From assembly GCF_003332305.1 (NCBI RefSeq), contig NZ_QOIO01000043.1, positions 1-52,233 on the forward strand: DNA of 52,233 nt. Reading direction: 5' to 3'. This DNA is from Microvirga aerophila (GTDB taxonomy: Bacteria; Pseudomonadota; Alphaproteobacteria; Rhizobiales; Beijerinckiaceae). The notes beneath the pieces were generated by a model. That model was given only the letters and a program-made list of their open reading frames with translations. It was not told the DNA's origin and did not search any database. Within the stretch, counting starts at the first letter, position 1. Each line of letters begins with the position of its first letter. A program made the position numbers and the translations under genes. Positions 26,967-36,384 of the stretch are shown here, one piece after another.

Positions 26967-27079
26967 GCTTTATCGCCTTTGAGAGAGACCTTGAGCGTCG
27001 ACTCAACGCTTAAGAATAACATTGGTGCCCGGGGCGTCCAGGGAAAGGGTCTCAAAAGGGTTAGGACGCCGCAGGCGGC

Positions 27080-27574
27080 TTAGGCGCGCACCACCATCAT
27101 GCCCGTCAGCAGGTCGCGCAGGAACCGGCGGTCGTCCCGGACGAAGCCCATGAACACGTCGCAGGCCCACAGCACGAAGGTGGAGATCGCCACGTAGAAG
27201 AACAGCGCATGCACTGCCGCCGCCAATGGGGAAACCGGCCCGCCGTTATGGGGATCGACGACGCGAAGACCCATCATGCGCATGCCCACAGTCGCCTGGG
27301 CCGATCCGCCGATCGTCACTGCGTTGTAGATGATGAACGTCAACGCCGTGAGCGGAAGTAGGAAGAACAGCCCCCAGCCGAGCCCGAGGGTCAGAAGCCC
27401 CAAGAAGAAGATGGCGATCGAAATCAACGTGACCCAAATCGCGATGACGAAGAGATCGATGAGATAGGCCCACAGCCGGCGGCTGATGACGCCTTCGGTC
27501 AGACGTTCGTCGACCGCGCGGGAATTGTAGTTGATCTGGGGCATGACTGGCCGGTTGGCCATGGCTTTCTCCAT
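27080..27574 (-). CDS. RDD family membrane protein
   Basis: A 164-residue protein with the RDD pattern: SRRLWAYLIDLFVIAIWVTL in the first membrane segment, a second segment rich in Leu/Gly (FLGLLTLGLGWGLFFLLPLT) and a third after GMRMMGLRVVD, closing with RDDRRFLRDLLTGMMVV. Transport of small molecules or ions has been proposed for the family, but nothing specific can be said. The ATG at 27574 overlaps the stop of the upstream threonine ammonia-lyase (TGATG), implying coupled translation. Confidence 0.92.
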   Translation of the reverse strand: MEKAMANRPVMPQINYNSRAVDERLTEGVISRRLWAYLIDLFVIAIWVTLISIAIFFLGLLTLGLGWGLFFLLPLTALTFIIYNAVTIGGSAQATVGMRMMGLRVVDPHNGGPVSPLAAAVHALFFYVAISTFVLWACDVFMGFVRDDRRFLRDLLTGMMVVRA

Positions 27575-28815
27575 CAATAGGCGGTTTCGGACAACCCGTG
27601 CGAATCGATCCGCTTCGGCTCAAGGCCGTCGGCCGCCAGAGCGTCGAACACCTCTAATGTATGTTGTCTGTCCCGCGTTTCGATGGTGATGTCGATGGAA
27701 ACTCCTTTGGCCGGCACATCGAGGAAGAGGCGGCCGTGCGATACCTCGAGAATGTTGGCTCCCAGGCCGCCGAGCCGGCTCGCTACTTGGCCCAGAAACC
27801 CTGGCCGGTCGTTCGACGTGATGCGGAACGAGGTGATCCGGTCGTCGCGCTCCAGCTCGCGCACCATGACGGAGGCCAGGATGCGGGCGTCGATGTTGCC
27901 GCCGCAGAGCACCAAGCCAACCCGCTTGCCCTTGAAGCGCTCCGGCTGGGCCATCATGGCGGCCAGGCCCGCCGCTCCCGCGCCCTCGGCCATGGTCCGC
28001 TGGAGGGTCGCATAAGCGTTCACAGCCCGCTCGATCACAGGCTCCTCCACCAGGATGATATCGGAGACGAGGTCGCGCACGATGGGAAGCGGCAGCTGCC
28101 CCACGGTCTTCACCGCGATGCCCTCGGCAAGGGTGGCGCCCCCGATCGGGCGATCCTCGTGCCGGATGGCGTTCTGGAAGGACGGGTAGAGGGCGGCCTC
28201 AACGCCGATGATTTCGATTGAGGGCTTGAGGGCCTTGGCGGCGACCGCGATGCCGGAGATCAGCCCGCCGCCGCCGATGGGCACTACGATCTGGTCGAGC
28301 TCGGGCGCATCGGTGAGCATTTCGAGCGCGATGGTGCCCTGGCCCGCCATGACCTTGGGATCGTCGTAAGGGTGAACGAAGACCAGGCCCTCCCGGGCGG
28401 CGATGGCCCGGGCGTGGTCGGCGGATTCGTAGAGGGTCTCGCCGTGCAGGATCACGCGTGCTCCATAGGCGCGGGTGTTCTCCGCTTTCACCAGAGGCGC
28501 GCTTTCCGGCATGACGATGGTGGCCGGAAGGCCGAGCCGCCGCGCGTGATAAGCCACCGCCTGCGCGTGATTGCCGGCCGACATGGCGATGACGCCTCGC
28601 TTGCGCTCCTCCGCCGTGAGGCTCTCCAGCTTCGTGACTGCCCCGCGCTCCTTGAAGGAGCCTGTCGGCTGCATGTTCTCGTGCTTCACGCAGACGGTGG
28701 CGCTGGTCAGGTGCGAAAGGCGCGGGGCCGGAACAAGGGGAGTCCGGAGGACCTGCCCCTGAATGATCTCAGCTGCCCGGTTCACGTCGTCGATGTTGAT
28801 GGCGTAGTCGGCCAT
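27574..28815 (-). CDS. ilvA: Threonine ammonia-lyase, medium form with one ACT domain
   Basis: A 413-residue PLP enzyme converting threonine to 2-oxobutanoate and ammonia. The PLP lysine is Lys55 in QPTGSFKERG, the phosphate-binding loop is IGGGGLISG, and a single ACT-type regulatory domain covers the last 80 residues (ITSFRITSNDRPGFLGQVA). The length matches the medium single-ACT form rather than long biosynthetic IlvA or short TdcB, so the symbol is used loosely. Serine may also be a substrate. GGAGG lies 5 bases before the ATG. It is followed by the overlapping RDD gene. Confidence 0.95.
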   Translation of the reverse strand: MADYAINIDDVNRAAEIIQGQVLRTPLVPAPRLSHLTSATVCVKHENMQPTGSFKERGAVTKLESLTAEERKRGVIAMSAGNHAQAVAYHARRLGLPATIVMPESAPLVKAENTRAYGARVILHGETLYESADHARAIAAREGLVFVHPYDDPKVMAGQGTIALEMLTDAPELDQIVVPIGGGGLISGIAVAAKALKPSIEIIGVEAALYPSFQNAIRHEDRPIGGATLAEGIAVKTVGQLPLPIVRDLVSDIILVEEPVIERAVNAYATLQRTMAEGAGAAGLAAMMAQPERFKGKRVGLVLCGGNIDARILASVMVRELERDDRITSFRITSNDRPGFLGQVASRLGGLGANILEVSHGRLFLDVPAKGVSIDITIETRDRQHTLEVFDALAADGLEPKRIDSHGLSETAY

Positions 28816-28843
28816 GTTGCCTCCGGTTCTTTGTTATCGACCC

Positions 28844-30193
28844 TTAGACGGGTCTTGGCGTTGGATCCCTCGTGCCGAGCAGCCCGCCCGGACGGAAGAT
28901 CAGGAAGACGATCAGGGCAGCATAGAGCGCCATGTCGCGGACCTCGATGGGTAAATACGCCGACCAGGCCGTCTCGAACAATCCCACGGCAAAGCCTCCC
29001 AGGAGAGCGCCGGGGATCGAGCCGATCCCTCCGATGATTGCCGCGATGAGGGCCTTAAGGCCGTATTGAAACCCGCCAGCGAAGCCCAGGCCGCCGTACT
29101 GGGCCACGATCAACATGCCCGACAAGGCCGCCATGGCTCCCGCCAGCGCGAGGGTCTGCGTCAGAAGTCTCGGACCGTTGACGCCGAAGAGGGCAGCCGC
29201 CCGCGCGTCGTCCGCATAGGCCCGCCAGGCGCGCCCGAAGGCAGTGGCCTTCATCAGCCACAGCAGGCCGAGCGAGACCGAAAGCCCGATAAGGGCCGTA
29301 ATCAGGGTGATAGGGGTCAGGCTGACGATGAAGTCTCCCGCCCGGGCGAGCAGCCAGGGATCGGACCAGATTGGGGGAAGCCACACGGTCACCGGGCTCT
29401 GGACGATGCGCAGATACTCCATAAGGAAGAGCGACAGGCCGACCGTGGCGATCAGGCTCGCTTGGTTGCTGGCGATGCGGCCAATGGTGAAATGTCCACC
29501 CACCGCGCTGTGGAAAGCCCCGGCGAACAAGGCGCCGAACAGGCCTGCGGCAAGGCCCAGCACCGGCGAGCTGAACCCGAATCCAATCACGATTGAGGCC
29601 CCTGCCACCGTGGCGGCGGAGCCCACGGCTGCAAGCTCGCCGAAGGCCAGGTTGATGCGTCCGCTCAGGCCGAACACCAGCGCATAGGCGACGGCCAAAA
29701 GGGCATAAATGGCCGTTCTCGGCAGGCTGACGAGAAGCTGCTGGAGCCAGTAGGCAGTGGCGTCCGGCACCTCGATGACGTCAGCGCCGACCTGGCTGCC
29801 GGGATCGCCCGCAACCCCTTCCGGTGTTTCAAGATAGTAGCGCTTCAGGAGATAGAGGTTCGCCCCCGCAAGGGGCCCCGTTTCCGTTTCAAGGCCCGTG
29901 AGCTCCGCCTTGTTGGGTGAAAGCCCCTCGGCCGCGAACTGGCAGATCGCGAACCGGTCGAGGGCAGGCCGTCCGGGCAGCTCGGCCACATATTCCACGC
30001 GCAGGCTCTGGGGCGTCGGCCCGGCCTGTATCCGCAGCACCGTCAGATGAGCGCCGGGGTTGAGGGCGGGCAGGGCGGAGCGGCAGACGCGGGCCTGCTC
30101 CGCATCGATGGACAATCCGCAAGCCGCTAGAGAGCAGAGAGCAGCAAGACCGGCGATGAGCCGCCAAGCCCATGACAGGTCGAAGCGGCTCAT
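28844..30193 (-). CDS. LivH-type ABC transporter permease with lipoprotein-like N-terminus
   Basis: A 449-residue protein. Residues from about 150 onward form a branched-chain amino acid permease of the LivH family (SLPRTAIYALLAVAYALVFG, GRINLAFGELAAVGSAA, and GLKALIAAIIGGIGSIPGAL with the GGIGS motif near the end). The first 150 residues are extra: a hydrophobic stretch ending in LAAC (residues 23-26), which looks like a lipobox, then a soluble Pro/Ala-containing segment. LivH proteins are normally about 290-310 residues. No LivM, LivG, LivF or binding-protein gene adjoins it. It lies 11 bases after hemB on the same strand. Substrate unknown. Confidence 0.88.
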   Translation of the reverse strand: MSRFDLSWAWRLIAGLAALCSLAACGLSIDAEQARVCRSALPALNPGAHLTVLRIQAGPTPQSLRVEYVAELPGRPALDRFAICQFAAEGLSPNKAELTGLETETGPLAGANLYLLKRYYLETPEGVAGDPGSQVGADVIEVPDATAYWLQQLLVSLPRTAIYALLAVAYALVFGLSGRINLAFGELAAVGSAATVAGASIVIGFGFSSPVLGLAAGLFGALFAGAFHSAVGGHFTIGRIASNQASLIATVGLSLFLMEYLRIVQSPVTVWLPPIWSDPWLLARAGDFIVSLTPITLITALIGLSVSLGLLWLMKATAFGRAWRAYADDARAAALFGVNGPRLLTQTLALAGAMAALSGMLIVAQYGGLGFAGGFQYGLKALIAAIIGGIGSIPGALLGGFAVGLFETAWSAYLPIEVRDMALYAALIVFLIFRPGGLLGTRDPTPRPV

Positions 30194-30204
30194 GAAAGTT
30201 GGGA

Positions 30205-31248
30205 TCAGGCTTGCGCCTTCAGTTTCTCGGCGACCCGCGGCGCGAAGTAGGTCAGGACTCCGTCTGCGCCGGCGCGCTTGAAGGCGAGAAGGCTTTCCAT
30301 CATGGCCCTTTCGCCGTCGATCCAGCCGTTTCTAGCCGCGCCTTCGATCATCGCGTACTCGCCGGACACCTGGTAGGCGAAGGTCGGCACCGCGAAGGTG
30401 TCCTTCACCCGGTGCACGATGTCGAGATACGGCAGGCCGGGCTTGACCATGATCATGTCCGCGCCCTCTTCGAGGTCGAGGGCGACCTCGCGGATGGCTT
30501 CGTCCGAATTGCCCGGGTCCATCTGATAGGTACGCTTGTCGCCCACGAGGGTGGCGTTGGTTCCGATGGCGTCCCGGAACGGGCCATAGAAAGCCGAGGC
30601 GTATTTGGCCGCATAAGCCATGATCTGCACGTCCAGGAAGCCGGCCTCGTCCAGGGCGCTGCGGATGGCGGCGACGCGTCCGTCCATCATGTCTGAGGGA
30701 GCAATGATGTCCGCGCCCGCCTCGGCCTGCAGAACGGCCTGCCGGGCGAGAAGCGCAACGGTCTCGTCGTTGAGGATGCGGTCGCCGTCCATCACGCCGT
30801 CATGACCGTGGCTGGTATACGGGTCGAGGGCCACGTCCGTGACGATCCCGAGCTCCGGCACGGCCCGCTTAATCTCCCGCACGGCGCAGCAAACCAGATT
30901 GCGGGCGTTCAGCGCTTCGGAGCCGTTCGGATCGCGAAGGGATGAATCGGTGTTGGGAAAAAGCGCGATCGCCGGAATGCGCAAGGACGCAGCGCGTTCT
31001 GCCTCCCGCACGGCCTCAGTGACCGTCAGGCGCTCGACACCGGGCATGGATGCAACAGCATGCCGCCCCTCTGTACCGTCGATGAGGAAAAGCGGCCAGA
31101 TCAGATCATCGACGGTCAGCACGTTTTCCCGGACCAGACGCCTCGACCACTCCGCCTTGCGGTTGCGCCGCGGGCGGTGAGACAGTGCAAGAGCGGAGGA
31201 GGGGGCGTCCTGAACGGCGGGACGGGGAAACGGCGACAGCTTTGGCAT
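30205..31248 (-). CDS. hemB: Delta-aminolevulinic acid dehydratase (porphobilinogen synthase)
   Basis: A 347-residue enzyme condensing two 5-aminolevulinate molecules to porphobilinogen in haem synthesis. The two Schiff-base lysines are in AYAAKYASAFYGPFRDA and in MIMVKPGLPYLD. The metal-binding region reads TDVALDPYTSHGHDGV, with Asp replacing the cysteines of zinc-type enzymes, which suggests a magnesium-dependent form. The first 30 residues are a short arm rich in Pro/Arg. It is followed closely by the LivH-type permease gene. Confidence 0.97.
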   Translation of the reverse strand: MPKLSPFPRPAVQDAPSSALALSHRPRRNRKAEWSRRLVRENVLTVDDLIWPLFLIDGTEGRHAVASMPGVERLTVTEAVREAERAASLRIPAIALFPNTDSSLRDPNGSEALNARNLVCCAVREIKRAVPELGIVTDVALDPYTSHGHDGVMDGDRILNDETVALLARQAVLQAEAGADIIAPSDMMDGRVAAIRSALDEAGFLDVQIMAYAAKYASAFYGPFRDAIGTNATLVGDKRTYQMDPGNSDEAIREVALDLEEGADMIMVKPGLPYLDIVHRVKDTFAVPTFAYQVSGEYAMIEGAARNGWIDGERAMMESLLAFKRAGADGVLTYFAPRVAEKLKAQA

Positions 31249-31432
31249 AGGTCCTCATCCTAAGCCGGCCTCGACGCCGGCGGATGCCCAAAGAACTAGC
31301 ACATTTAAATCGCTCTAAAAAAGGGTCCGAAGTCGCATGGCACCCATTCGGGTGAGGACGAGACGCTAGACTGCACATTGACGTTCGCAGGCTCGCCCTG
31401 TTTAAGCCGCACTGGGCATGGAGGAGGTTCGG

Positions 31433-32485
31433 ATGGACGACAGCGCCGAAGTCATCTGCGAGAGGCGGGGGGAGGCGGGTGTCGTCACGCTCAACCGTCC
31501 CCGTGCCCTCAATGCCCTGAACTTGGCCATGGTACGCGAGATGCGCCGGGCTCTGGACGCTTGGGCGCAGGATCCTGGGGTCACGCGGATCATCGTGCAG
31601 GGCGCCGGCGAGAAAGCCTTCTGCGCGGGCGGCGATATCCGGCAGCTCACGGAGCTTGGCCAGGCTGGTCGGCGTGAGGAGGCCCTGAGTTTCTGGCGTG
31701 AGGAGTACCAGCTCAACGTTCGCAGCAAGCGCTACCCCAAGCCGTACGTGTCCCTGATTGACGGGATCGTCATGGGCGGAGGGGTGGGCGTGTCGCTCCA
31801 TGCTCCGTATCGCGTGGCGGGAGAGCGTTACCTCTTCGCCATGCCCGAGGTCAGCATCGGGTTCTTCCCCGATGTGGGCGCGACTTATGCTCTGCCACGG
31901 CTCCCCGGGCAGACTGGAATGTATCTGGCCTTGACCGGTGAACGGCTGAAACGAGCGGACGCATTGCTGCTAGGTCTTGCTACCCACGCGGTCGCGAGCT
32001 CCCATATGGAGGCTTTGCGGGAGGCCCTTTTTGCGGGTGAGCCCGTGGATGAGGCGCTGTCTAGACTGTCCACCGAAGCCGGACCTGCGCCCTTGGCTGA
32101 GCAGAGGGCCGTCATCGACTCCTGCTTTTCGGCCGAAAGCGTTGTGGCTGTTTTGGACCGTCTCGACGAAGCCGCCCGGAACGGTTCCGACTTCGCGGTC
32201 AGAACCGCCGAGACCATCCGCACGAAGTCGCCCACGAGCCTCAACATCGCCTTCGAACAGGTCCGACGCGGCGGCGCGCTCACGTTCGAGGAAGCCATGA
32301 AGATGGAGTTCCGCATCGTATCCCGGGTCTCCCAGGGCCATGATTTCTATGAAGGCGTAAGGTCTGTCCTGATCGACAAGGACGGGCAGCCGAAATGGAA
32401 TCCGGCCTCCCTCGACGCCATCGACAGGGCGGCCATCGAACGGAATTTCGCCGATCTTGGCGCGGATGAGCTGGAGATTGCCTGA
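31433..32485 (+). CDS. Enoyl-CoA hydratase/isomerase family protein, 3-hydroxyisobutyryl-CoA hydrolase type
   Basis: A 350-residue crotonase-fold protein. The oxyanion-hole motif KAFCAGGDIRQL is near residue 65, and DGIVMGGGVGVSLHAPYRV is followed by FAMPEVSIGFFPDVGATY, the Glu/Asp pattern of HIBYL-CoA hydrolases of valine breakdown. The extended C-terminal part (KSPTSLNIAFEQVRRG, FVYEG-like FYEGVRSVLIDKDG) also fits that subgroup rather than plain enoyl-CoA hydratases. The start at 31433 is chosen because GGAGGAGG precedes it; an ATG at 31418 is possible. It overlaps the next gene by TGATG. Confidence 0.92.
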   Translation: MDDSAEVICERRGEAGVVTLNRPRALNALNLAMVREMRRALDAWAQDPGVTRIIVQGAGEKAFCAGGDIRQLTELGQAGRREEALSFWREEYQLNVRSKRYPKPYVSLIDGIVMGGGVGVSLHAPYRVAGERYLFAMPEVSIGFFPDVGATYALPRLPGQTGMYLALTGERLKRADALLLGLATHAVASSHMEALREALFAGEPVDEALSRLSTEAGPAPLAEQRAVIDSCFSAESVVAVLDRLDEAARNGSDFAVRTAETIRTKSPTSLNIAFEQVRRGGALTFEEAMKMEFRIVSRVSQGHDFYEGVRSVLIDKDGQPKWNPASLDAIDRAAIERNFADLGADELEIA

Positions 32486-32943
32486 TGGGCCGCGCCCCGA
32501 ACCATAGACAGTCTGCCGAAGCCGCACGCGACTATGCGTCGGACAGGATTGAGGAGCGCCCAGCCGAGCCCAGCAGCACCCGTTGGACGCTCATCCTCAC
32601 CTGGTTCCTGCGCCTGCTGGCGATTTTCTGGATCATGAAAGGCTTGAGCGCCTGGGCCGTGATCCTGGGCGTCTGGACGCCCATTGGGCAATTCGAATCC
32701 CGCTCGTTGGGGTATCAGGCGACCATCGTCTATTTCGCCCTGATCGACCTCATCGCCGCCGTGGGCCTGTGGATGGCGAGCACCTGGGGTGGAATCATGT
32801 GGCTTCTGGCCGTGATGAGCCATCTGATCCTCGCGGCATTCTTCCCGGGGATCGTGGCGACGAGCATGATCACGATCGTGTTTTTCATCACTCTGATCGC
32901 AACGTACCTCGCGCTGGCATGGCTGGCTGCTCAGGAAAAATAG
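32485..32943 (+). CDS. Four-helix membrane protein, DUF6163-like
   Basis: A 152-residue protein with a polar N-terminus of about 35 residues and four membrane segments: TLILTWFLRLLAIFWIMKGL, YFALIDLIAAVGLWMAS, IMWLLAVMSHLILAAFF and ITIVFFITLIATYLALAWL. It resembles the DUF6163 family known from Hyphomicrobiales near hemB, an assignment made from memory of the family and its context. Function unknown. Its ATG overlaps the stop of the preceding gene, so both are probably made from one transcript. Confidence 0.8.
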   Translation: MGRAPNHRQSAEAARDYASDRIEERPAEPSSTRWTLILTWFLRLLAIFWIMKGLSAWAVILGVWTPIGQFESRSLGYQATIVYFALIDLIAAVGLWMASTWGGIMWLLAVMSHLILAAFFPGIVATSMITIVFFITLIATYLALAWLAAQEK

Positions 32944-33102
32944 GATGCTTCGAAGATTTGGGCTCTCGTACCCCTCTGTACGGAGGGCGACCTAAGGGTA
33001 GGTTTCGCTGTAAGCGAAGGCTGTTCACTCGCCACGGGGTCTGAAACCAAAGGGCAGACCGCCACGCATCGGCAGTCCAACCATGCAGCGAAAGGTAGCC
33101 TT

Positions 33103-33420
33103 ATGTTGATCCGCCCTCTTCCGTTCCTCCTCCTCCTCATGGCCTTCGCGTTTGGGTTGCCAGGAACCGCTGCCGCGCAATCGCTTCCAATCGGCTCGCT
33201 GATGAACGCCATTGGACGCTCCCAAAACGCCGCCCCGCCTCCTCCTGTGGCTATCGAGAACGGCCGTGGATACAACGAAAAGGCGCGGTCCGACGTGAAT
33301 CGGGGAAAGCCGGGGCAAGTCATCCGGCGGGAACGTGGCCGGAATGGCAATGAAGCCATCGAAAATTACAATTACAGAGAGATTAATCGGACGAACCGCA
33401 GTCACCGCGGAAACGGCTAG
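33103..33420 (+). CDS. Small secreted hypothetical protein
   Basis: A 105-residue protein with a clear Sec signal peptide (PLPFLLLLMAFAFGLPGTAA, cleavage expected after AAA/AQS near residue 26). The mature part is short, basic and low in complexity (PPPPVAIENGRGYNEKARSD, RRERGRNGNEAIENYNYREI). I know no family. AAAGGTAGCCTT before the ATG gives an acceptable ribosome binding site. Likely periplasmic. Confidence 0.65.
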   Translation: MLIRPLPFLLLLMAFAFGLPGTAAAQSLPIGSLMNAIGRSQNAAPPPPVAIENGRGYNEKARSDVNRGKPGQVIRRERGRNGNEAIENYNYREINRTNRSHRGNG

Positions 33421-33590
33421 GGGGCTATTTCCCACACGCCACTGTGATTTGCCATAAATTGGCCGCGATGATTTTAGTTCTGAACACCCTTCGTTAAGCG
33501 AACCTCTGCTTAAAGATCAATAACCGGAGCAGTCCTTTTCGGGGCTGTTCTTGTGTCCGATGCCAACAACAGACTGAGAGCCTGCGACCC

Positions 33591-34859
33591 ATGATTTCTC
33601 GCCGCTTCCTCCTGACAGGATCGCTTGCCCTTGTTTTCACTCCGGCGACAGGGGCCCTGGCCCAGCAGTTCGCCGGTAGCCAAGCCGAGTGGTCGCAGAA
33701 CTACGAAGCCGTGTCCCGCACCCGGGTTCAGCGCACATCAACCCCCATGTTGTCGGCGGACGCCCTTGCGGCGACCGAGCAGATGATCGACTACTACCGC
33801 AACATCTCGGCACGGGGCGGCTGGCAGCCTGTCCGCGGCGTCGACGGGCTGCGCGTCGGCTCAAAGAGCCCAGCGGTGGTTGCCTTGCGCCAGCGCCTGA
33901 TCGTCACGGGTGACCTCGACCAAGCCGCGGGCGAATCGCCGATTTACGATTCTTACGTCGAGGCAGGCGTACGCCGGTTCCAGGCACGTCACGGCATCAG
34001 CTCCACGGGCACCGTTACGTCCGCGACGGTCGCGGCCATGAATGTCCCGGTCGATGTCCGCATCCGCCAGCTCGAGATCAATGTGAGCCGTTTGCGCACA
34101 CTGGTCAGCAACCTGCCCAACAAATACGTTGTCGCGAACATTCCAGCCGCCCTGGTCGAGACGGTGGAGAACGGCGTCGTCCACACCCGCCACGCCGCCG
34201 GCGTCGGCAAGATCGACCGCCAGTCCCCGCTGCTGAACTCAAAGGTGGTGGAGGTCAACTTCAACCCGTTCTGGACGGCTCCTGCCTCCGTGGTCAAAAA
34301 AGACCTCATCCCCAAGATGCAGAAGGAGCCGAACTACCTCACCGAGAACCGGATCCGTATCTTCAACACGGCCGGCCAGGAAGTGCCCTCCAGCCAGATC
34401 AACTGGTTCTCGGACGAGGCGACCCGCTATCGCTTCCGCCAGGATCCGGGCGGCGACTTGAACTCCATGGGGTTCGTCCGCATCAACATCCCGAACCAGC
34501 ATGGCGTCTACATGCATGATACGCCGTCCAAGGGCATCTTCGGCGACGATTTCCGCTTCGTCTCCTCGGGCTGCATCCGCATACAGAACGTGCGCGACTA
34601 CATCGAGTGGCTCCTGAAGGACACGCCCGGCTGGAGCCGCGAGCAGATCGACGCCACCTTCAAGTCGGGCGAGCGGATCGACGCCCGCCTGGCGCAGGCG
34701 GTTCCGATCCATTGGGTCTATGTCACGGCCTGGGCGACCCCGGACGGTCTCGTTCAGTTCCGCGACGACATTTACAATAAGGACGGTCTCGGCAACTCGA
34801 TCCCGGTCGCGAGCCGCACTCCGACTGCTCCGGATGAGGAAATGTTCCTCCAGAACTGA
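33591..34859 (+). CDS. L,D-transpeptidase family protein (YcbB-like)
   Basis: A 422-residue periplasmic enzyme forming 3-3 cross-links in peptidoglycan. The N-terminus has a twin-arginine-like signal (MISRRFLLTGSLALVF ... GALA). A peptidoglycan-binding domain follows near residues 85-150 (KSPAVVALRQRLIVTGDLD, VRRFQARHGISSTGTV). The YkuD catalytic domain from about residue 180 carries the motif HDTPSKGIF ... SSGCIRI with catalytic Cys near residue 327. The domain order matches the YcbB/LdtD type. It stands alone with its own terminator. Confidence 0.94.
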   Translation: MISRRFLLTGSLALVFTPATGALAQQFAGSQAEWSQNYEAVSRTRVQRTSTPMLSADALAATEQMIDYYRNISARGGWQPVRGVDGLRVGSKSPAVVALRQRLIVTGDLDQAAGESPIYDSYVEAGVRRFQARHGISSTGTVTSATVAAMNVPVDVRIRQLEINVSRLRTLVSNLPNKYVVANIPAALVETVENGVVHTRHAAGVGKIDRQSPLLNSKVVEVNFNPFWTAPASVVKKDLIPKMQKEPNYLTENRIRIFNTAGQEVPSSQINWFSDEATRYRFRQDPGGDLNSMGFVRINIPNQHGVYMHDTPSKGIFGDDFRFVSSGCIRIQNVRDYIEWLLKDTPGWSREQIDATFKSGERIDARLAQAVPIHWVYVTAWATPDGLVQFRDDIYNKDGLGNSIPVASRTPTAPDEEMFLQN

Positions 34860-34882
34860 AGCCTCGGCAATTCAGCGTCCGT

Positions 34883-34914
34883 AACAGCCCGCCCCACGGC
34901 GGGCTGTTGCATTT
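34883..34914 (+). terminator. Rho-independent terminator after the L,D-transpeptidase gene
   Basis: An 11-base stem AACAGCCCGCC (34883-34893) and GGCGGGCTGTT (34898-34908) with a 4-base loop, followed by GCATTT. It lies 24 bases after the stop codon. Confidence 0.85.
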
Positions 34915-35064
34915 CAGGGGTCGGGTCAACATTTCCATTGCGGGTTGGCGCGCTTTGCCTCCCCATGATAAAGGCCACGGATCAGTTCAGCTTGAGTTGC
35001 CGCCAGGTCCGGACGACGCGTCAGGAATTGCCGGAACGGCCGCTCACAAGAGGCGAGGGTTACC

Positions 35065-36369
35065 ATGAGCGCGAGTGAAGCGGCACACAGCCACCTATCC
35101 AACAGCTTTTTCTCGGCGAGCCTCGCCGACAGCGATCCTGAAATCGCCCAGGCCATCGGCCTTGAGCTCGGTCGTCAGCGGGACGAGATCGAGCTTATCG
35201 CCTCGGAGAACATCGTCTCTCGCGCCGTGCTCGAAGCCCAGGGCTCGGTCATGACGAACAAGTACGCGGAGGGCTACCCGGGCCGCCGTTACTACGGCGG
35301 CTGCCAGTTTGTGGACATTGCCGAGAACCTAGCGATCGAGCGCGCCAAGCGCCTGTTCGACTGCAAGTTCGCCAACGTTCAGCCGAACTCAGGCAGCCAG
35401 GCCAACCAAGCCGTCTTCATGGCGCTCATGAAGCCCGGCGACACCTTCATGGGCCTTGACCTCGCCTGCGGTGGCCACCTGACCCACGGCTCTCCCGTCA
35501 ACATGTCGGGCAAGTGGTTCAATGTCGTGAGCTACAAGGTCCGCGAGGAGGACCAGATCATCGACATGGACGAGGTGGCGCGCCTCGCCCGGGAGCACAA
35601 GCCCAAGGTCATCGTGGCCGGCGGCTCGGCCTATTCCCGCTTCTGGGACTTTGCCCGCTTCCGCGAGATCGCGGACGAGGTCGGGGCGTTCTTCATGGTG
35701 GATATCGCCCATTTCGCGGGCCTCGTGGCGGGTGGCGCTCATCCGTCACCGTTCCCCCACGCTCATGTGGCGACCACCACCACCCACAAGACCCTGCGCG
35801 GCCCGCGCGGGGGCATGATCCTCACCAACGACGAGGACATCGCCAAGAAGGTTAATTCGGCCATCTTCCCAGGGCTTCAGGGCGGTCCGCTCATGCACGT
35901 GATCGCTGCGAAAGCCGTTGCTTTCGGTGAGGCGCTGCGGCCTGAGTTCAAGCTCTATGCCCGTTCCGTCGTTGAGAACGCCAAGGTGCTGGCCGACACC
36001 ATGCTGTCGGGCGGCTACGCCATCGTGGCGGGCGGCACGGACAACCACTTGATGCTGGTGGACCTGCGCCCGAAGAAGCTCACCGGTAAGGCGGCGGAAG
36101 CCGCGCTTGGTCGCGCCCACATCACCTGCAACAAGAACGGCGTTCCCTTCGATCCGGAAAAGCCGATGGTCACCTCGGGCGTCCGCCTCGGCACCCCTGC
36201 GGCGACGTCCCGTGGGTTCGGCGTGGCTGAGTTCCGCAAGGTCGGCGAGCTGATCGTCGAAACCCTCGATGGTCTCAGCAAATCAGGCGAGGACGGCAAT
36301 GTCTCCGTGGAGGAATCGGTTCGGCAGCGGGTTCATGAACTCACCCGACGCTTCCCGGTTTACGCATAA
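35065..36369 (+). CDS. glyA: Serine hydroxymethyltransferase
   Basis: A 434-residue PLP enzyme interconverting serine and glycine with tetrahydrofolate, the main source of one-carbon units. Marks are IELIASENIVSRAVLEAQGS, NKYAEGYPGRRYYGGC, and the PLP lysine in TTTTHKTLRGPRGG near residue 241. The length is typical. GAGG precedes the ATG by 7 bases. It heads the run glyA-nrdR-ribD-ribE and lies 15 bases before nrdR. Confidence 0.98.
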   Translation: MSASEAAHSHLSNSFFSASLADSDPEIAQAIGLELGRQRDEIELIASENIVSRAVLEAQGSVMTNKYAEGYPGRRYYGGCQFVDIAENLAIERAKRLFDCKFANVQPNSGSQANQAVFMALMKPGDTFMGLDLACGGHLTHGSPVNMSGKWFNVVSYKVREEDQIIDMDEVARLAREHKPKVIVAGGSAYSRFWDFARFREIADEVGAFFMVDIAHFAGLVAGGAHPSPFPHAHVATTTTHKTLRGPRGGMILTNDEDIAKKVNSAIFPGLQGGPLMHVIAAKAVAFGEALRPEFKLYARSVVENAKVLADTMLSGGYAIVAGGTDNHLMLVDLRPKKLTGKAAEAALGRAHITCNKNGVPFDPEKPMVTSGVRLGTPAATSRGFGVAEFRKVGELIVETLDGLSKSGEDGNVSVEESVRQRVHELTRRFPVYA

Positions 36370-36384
36370 GGCTGATCTGATCCC

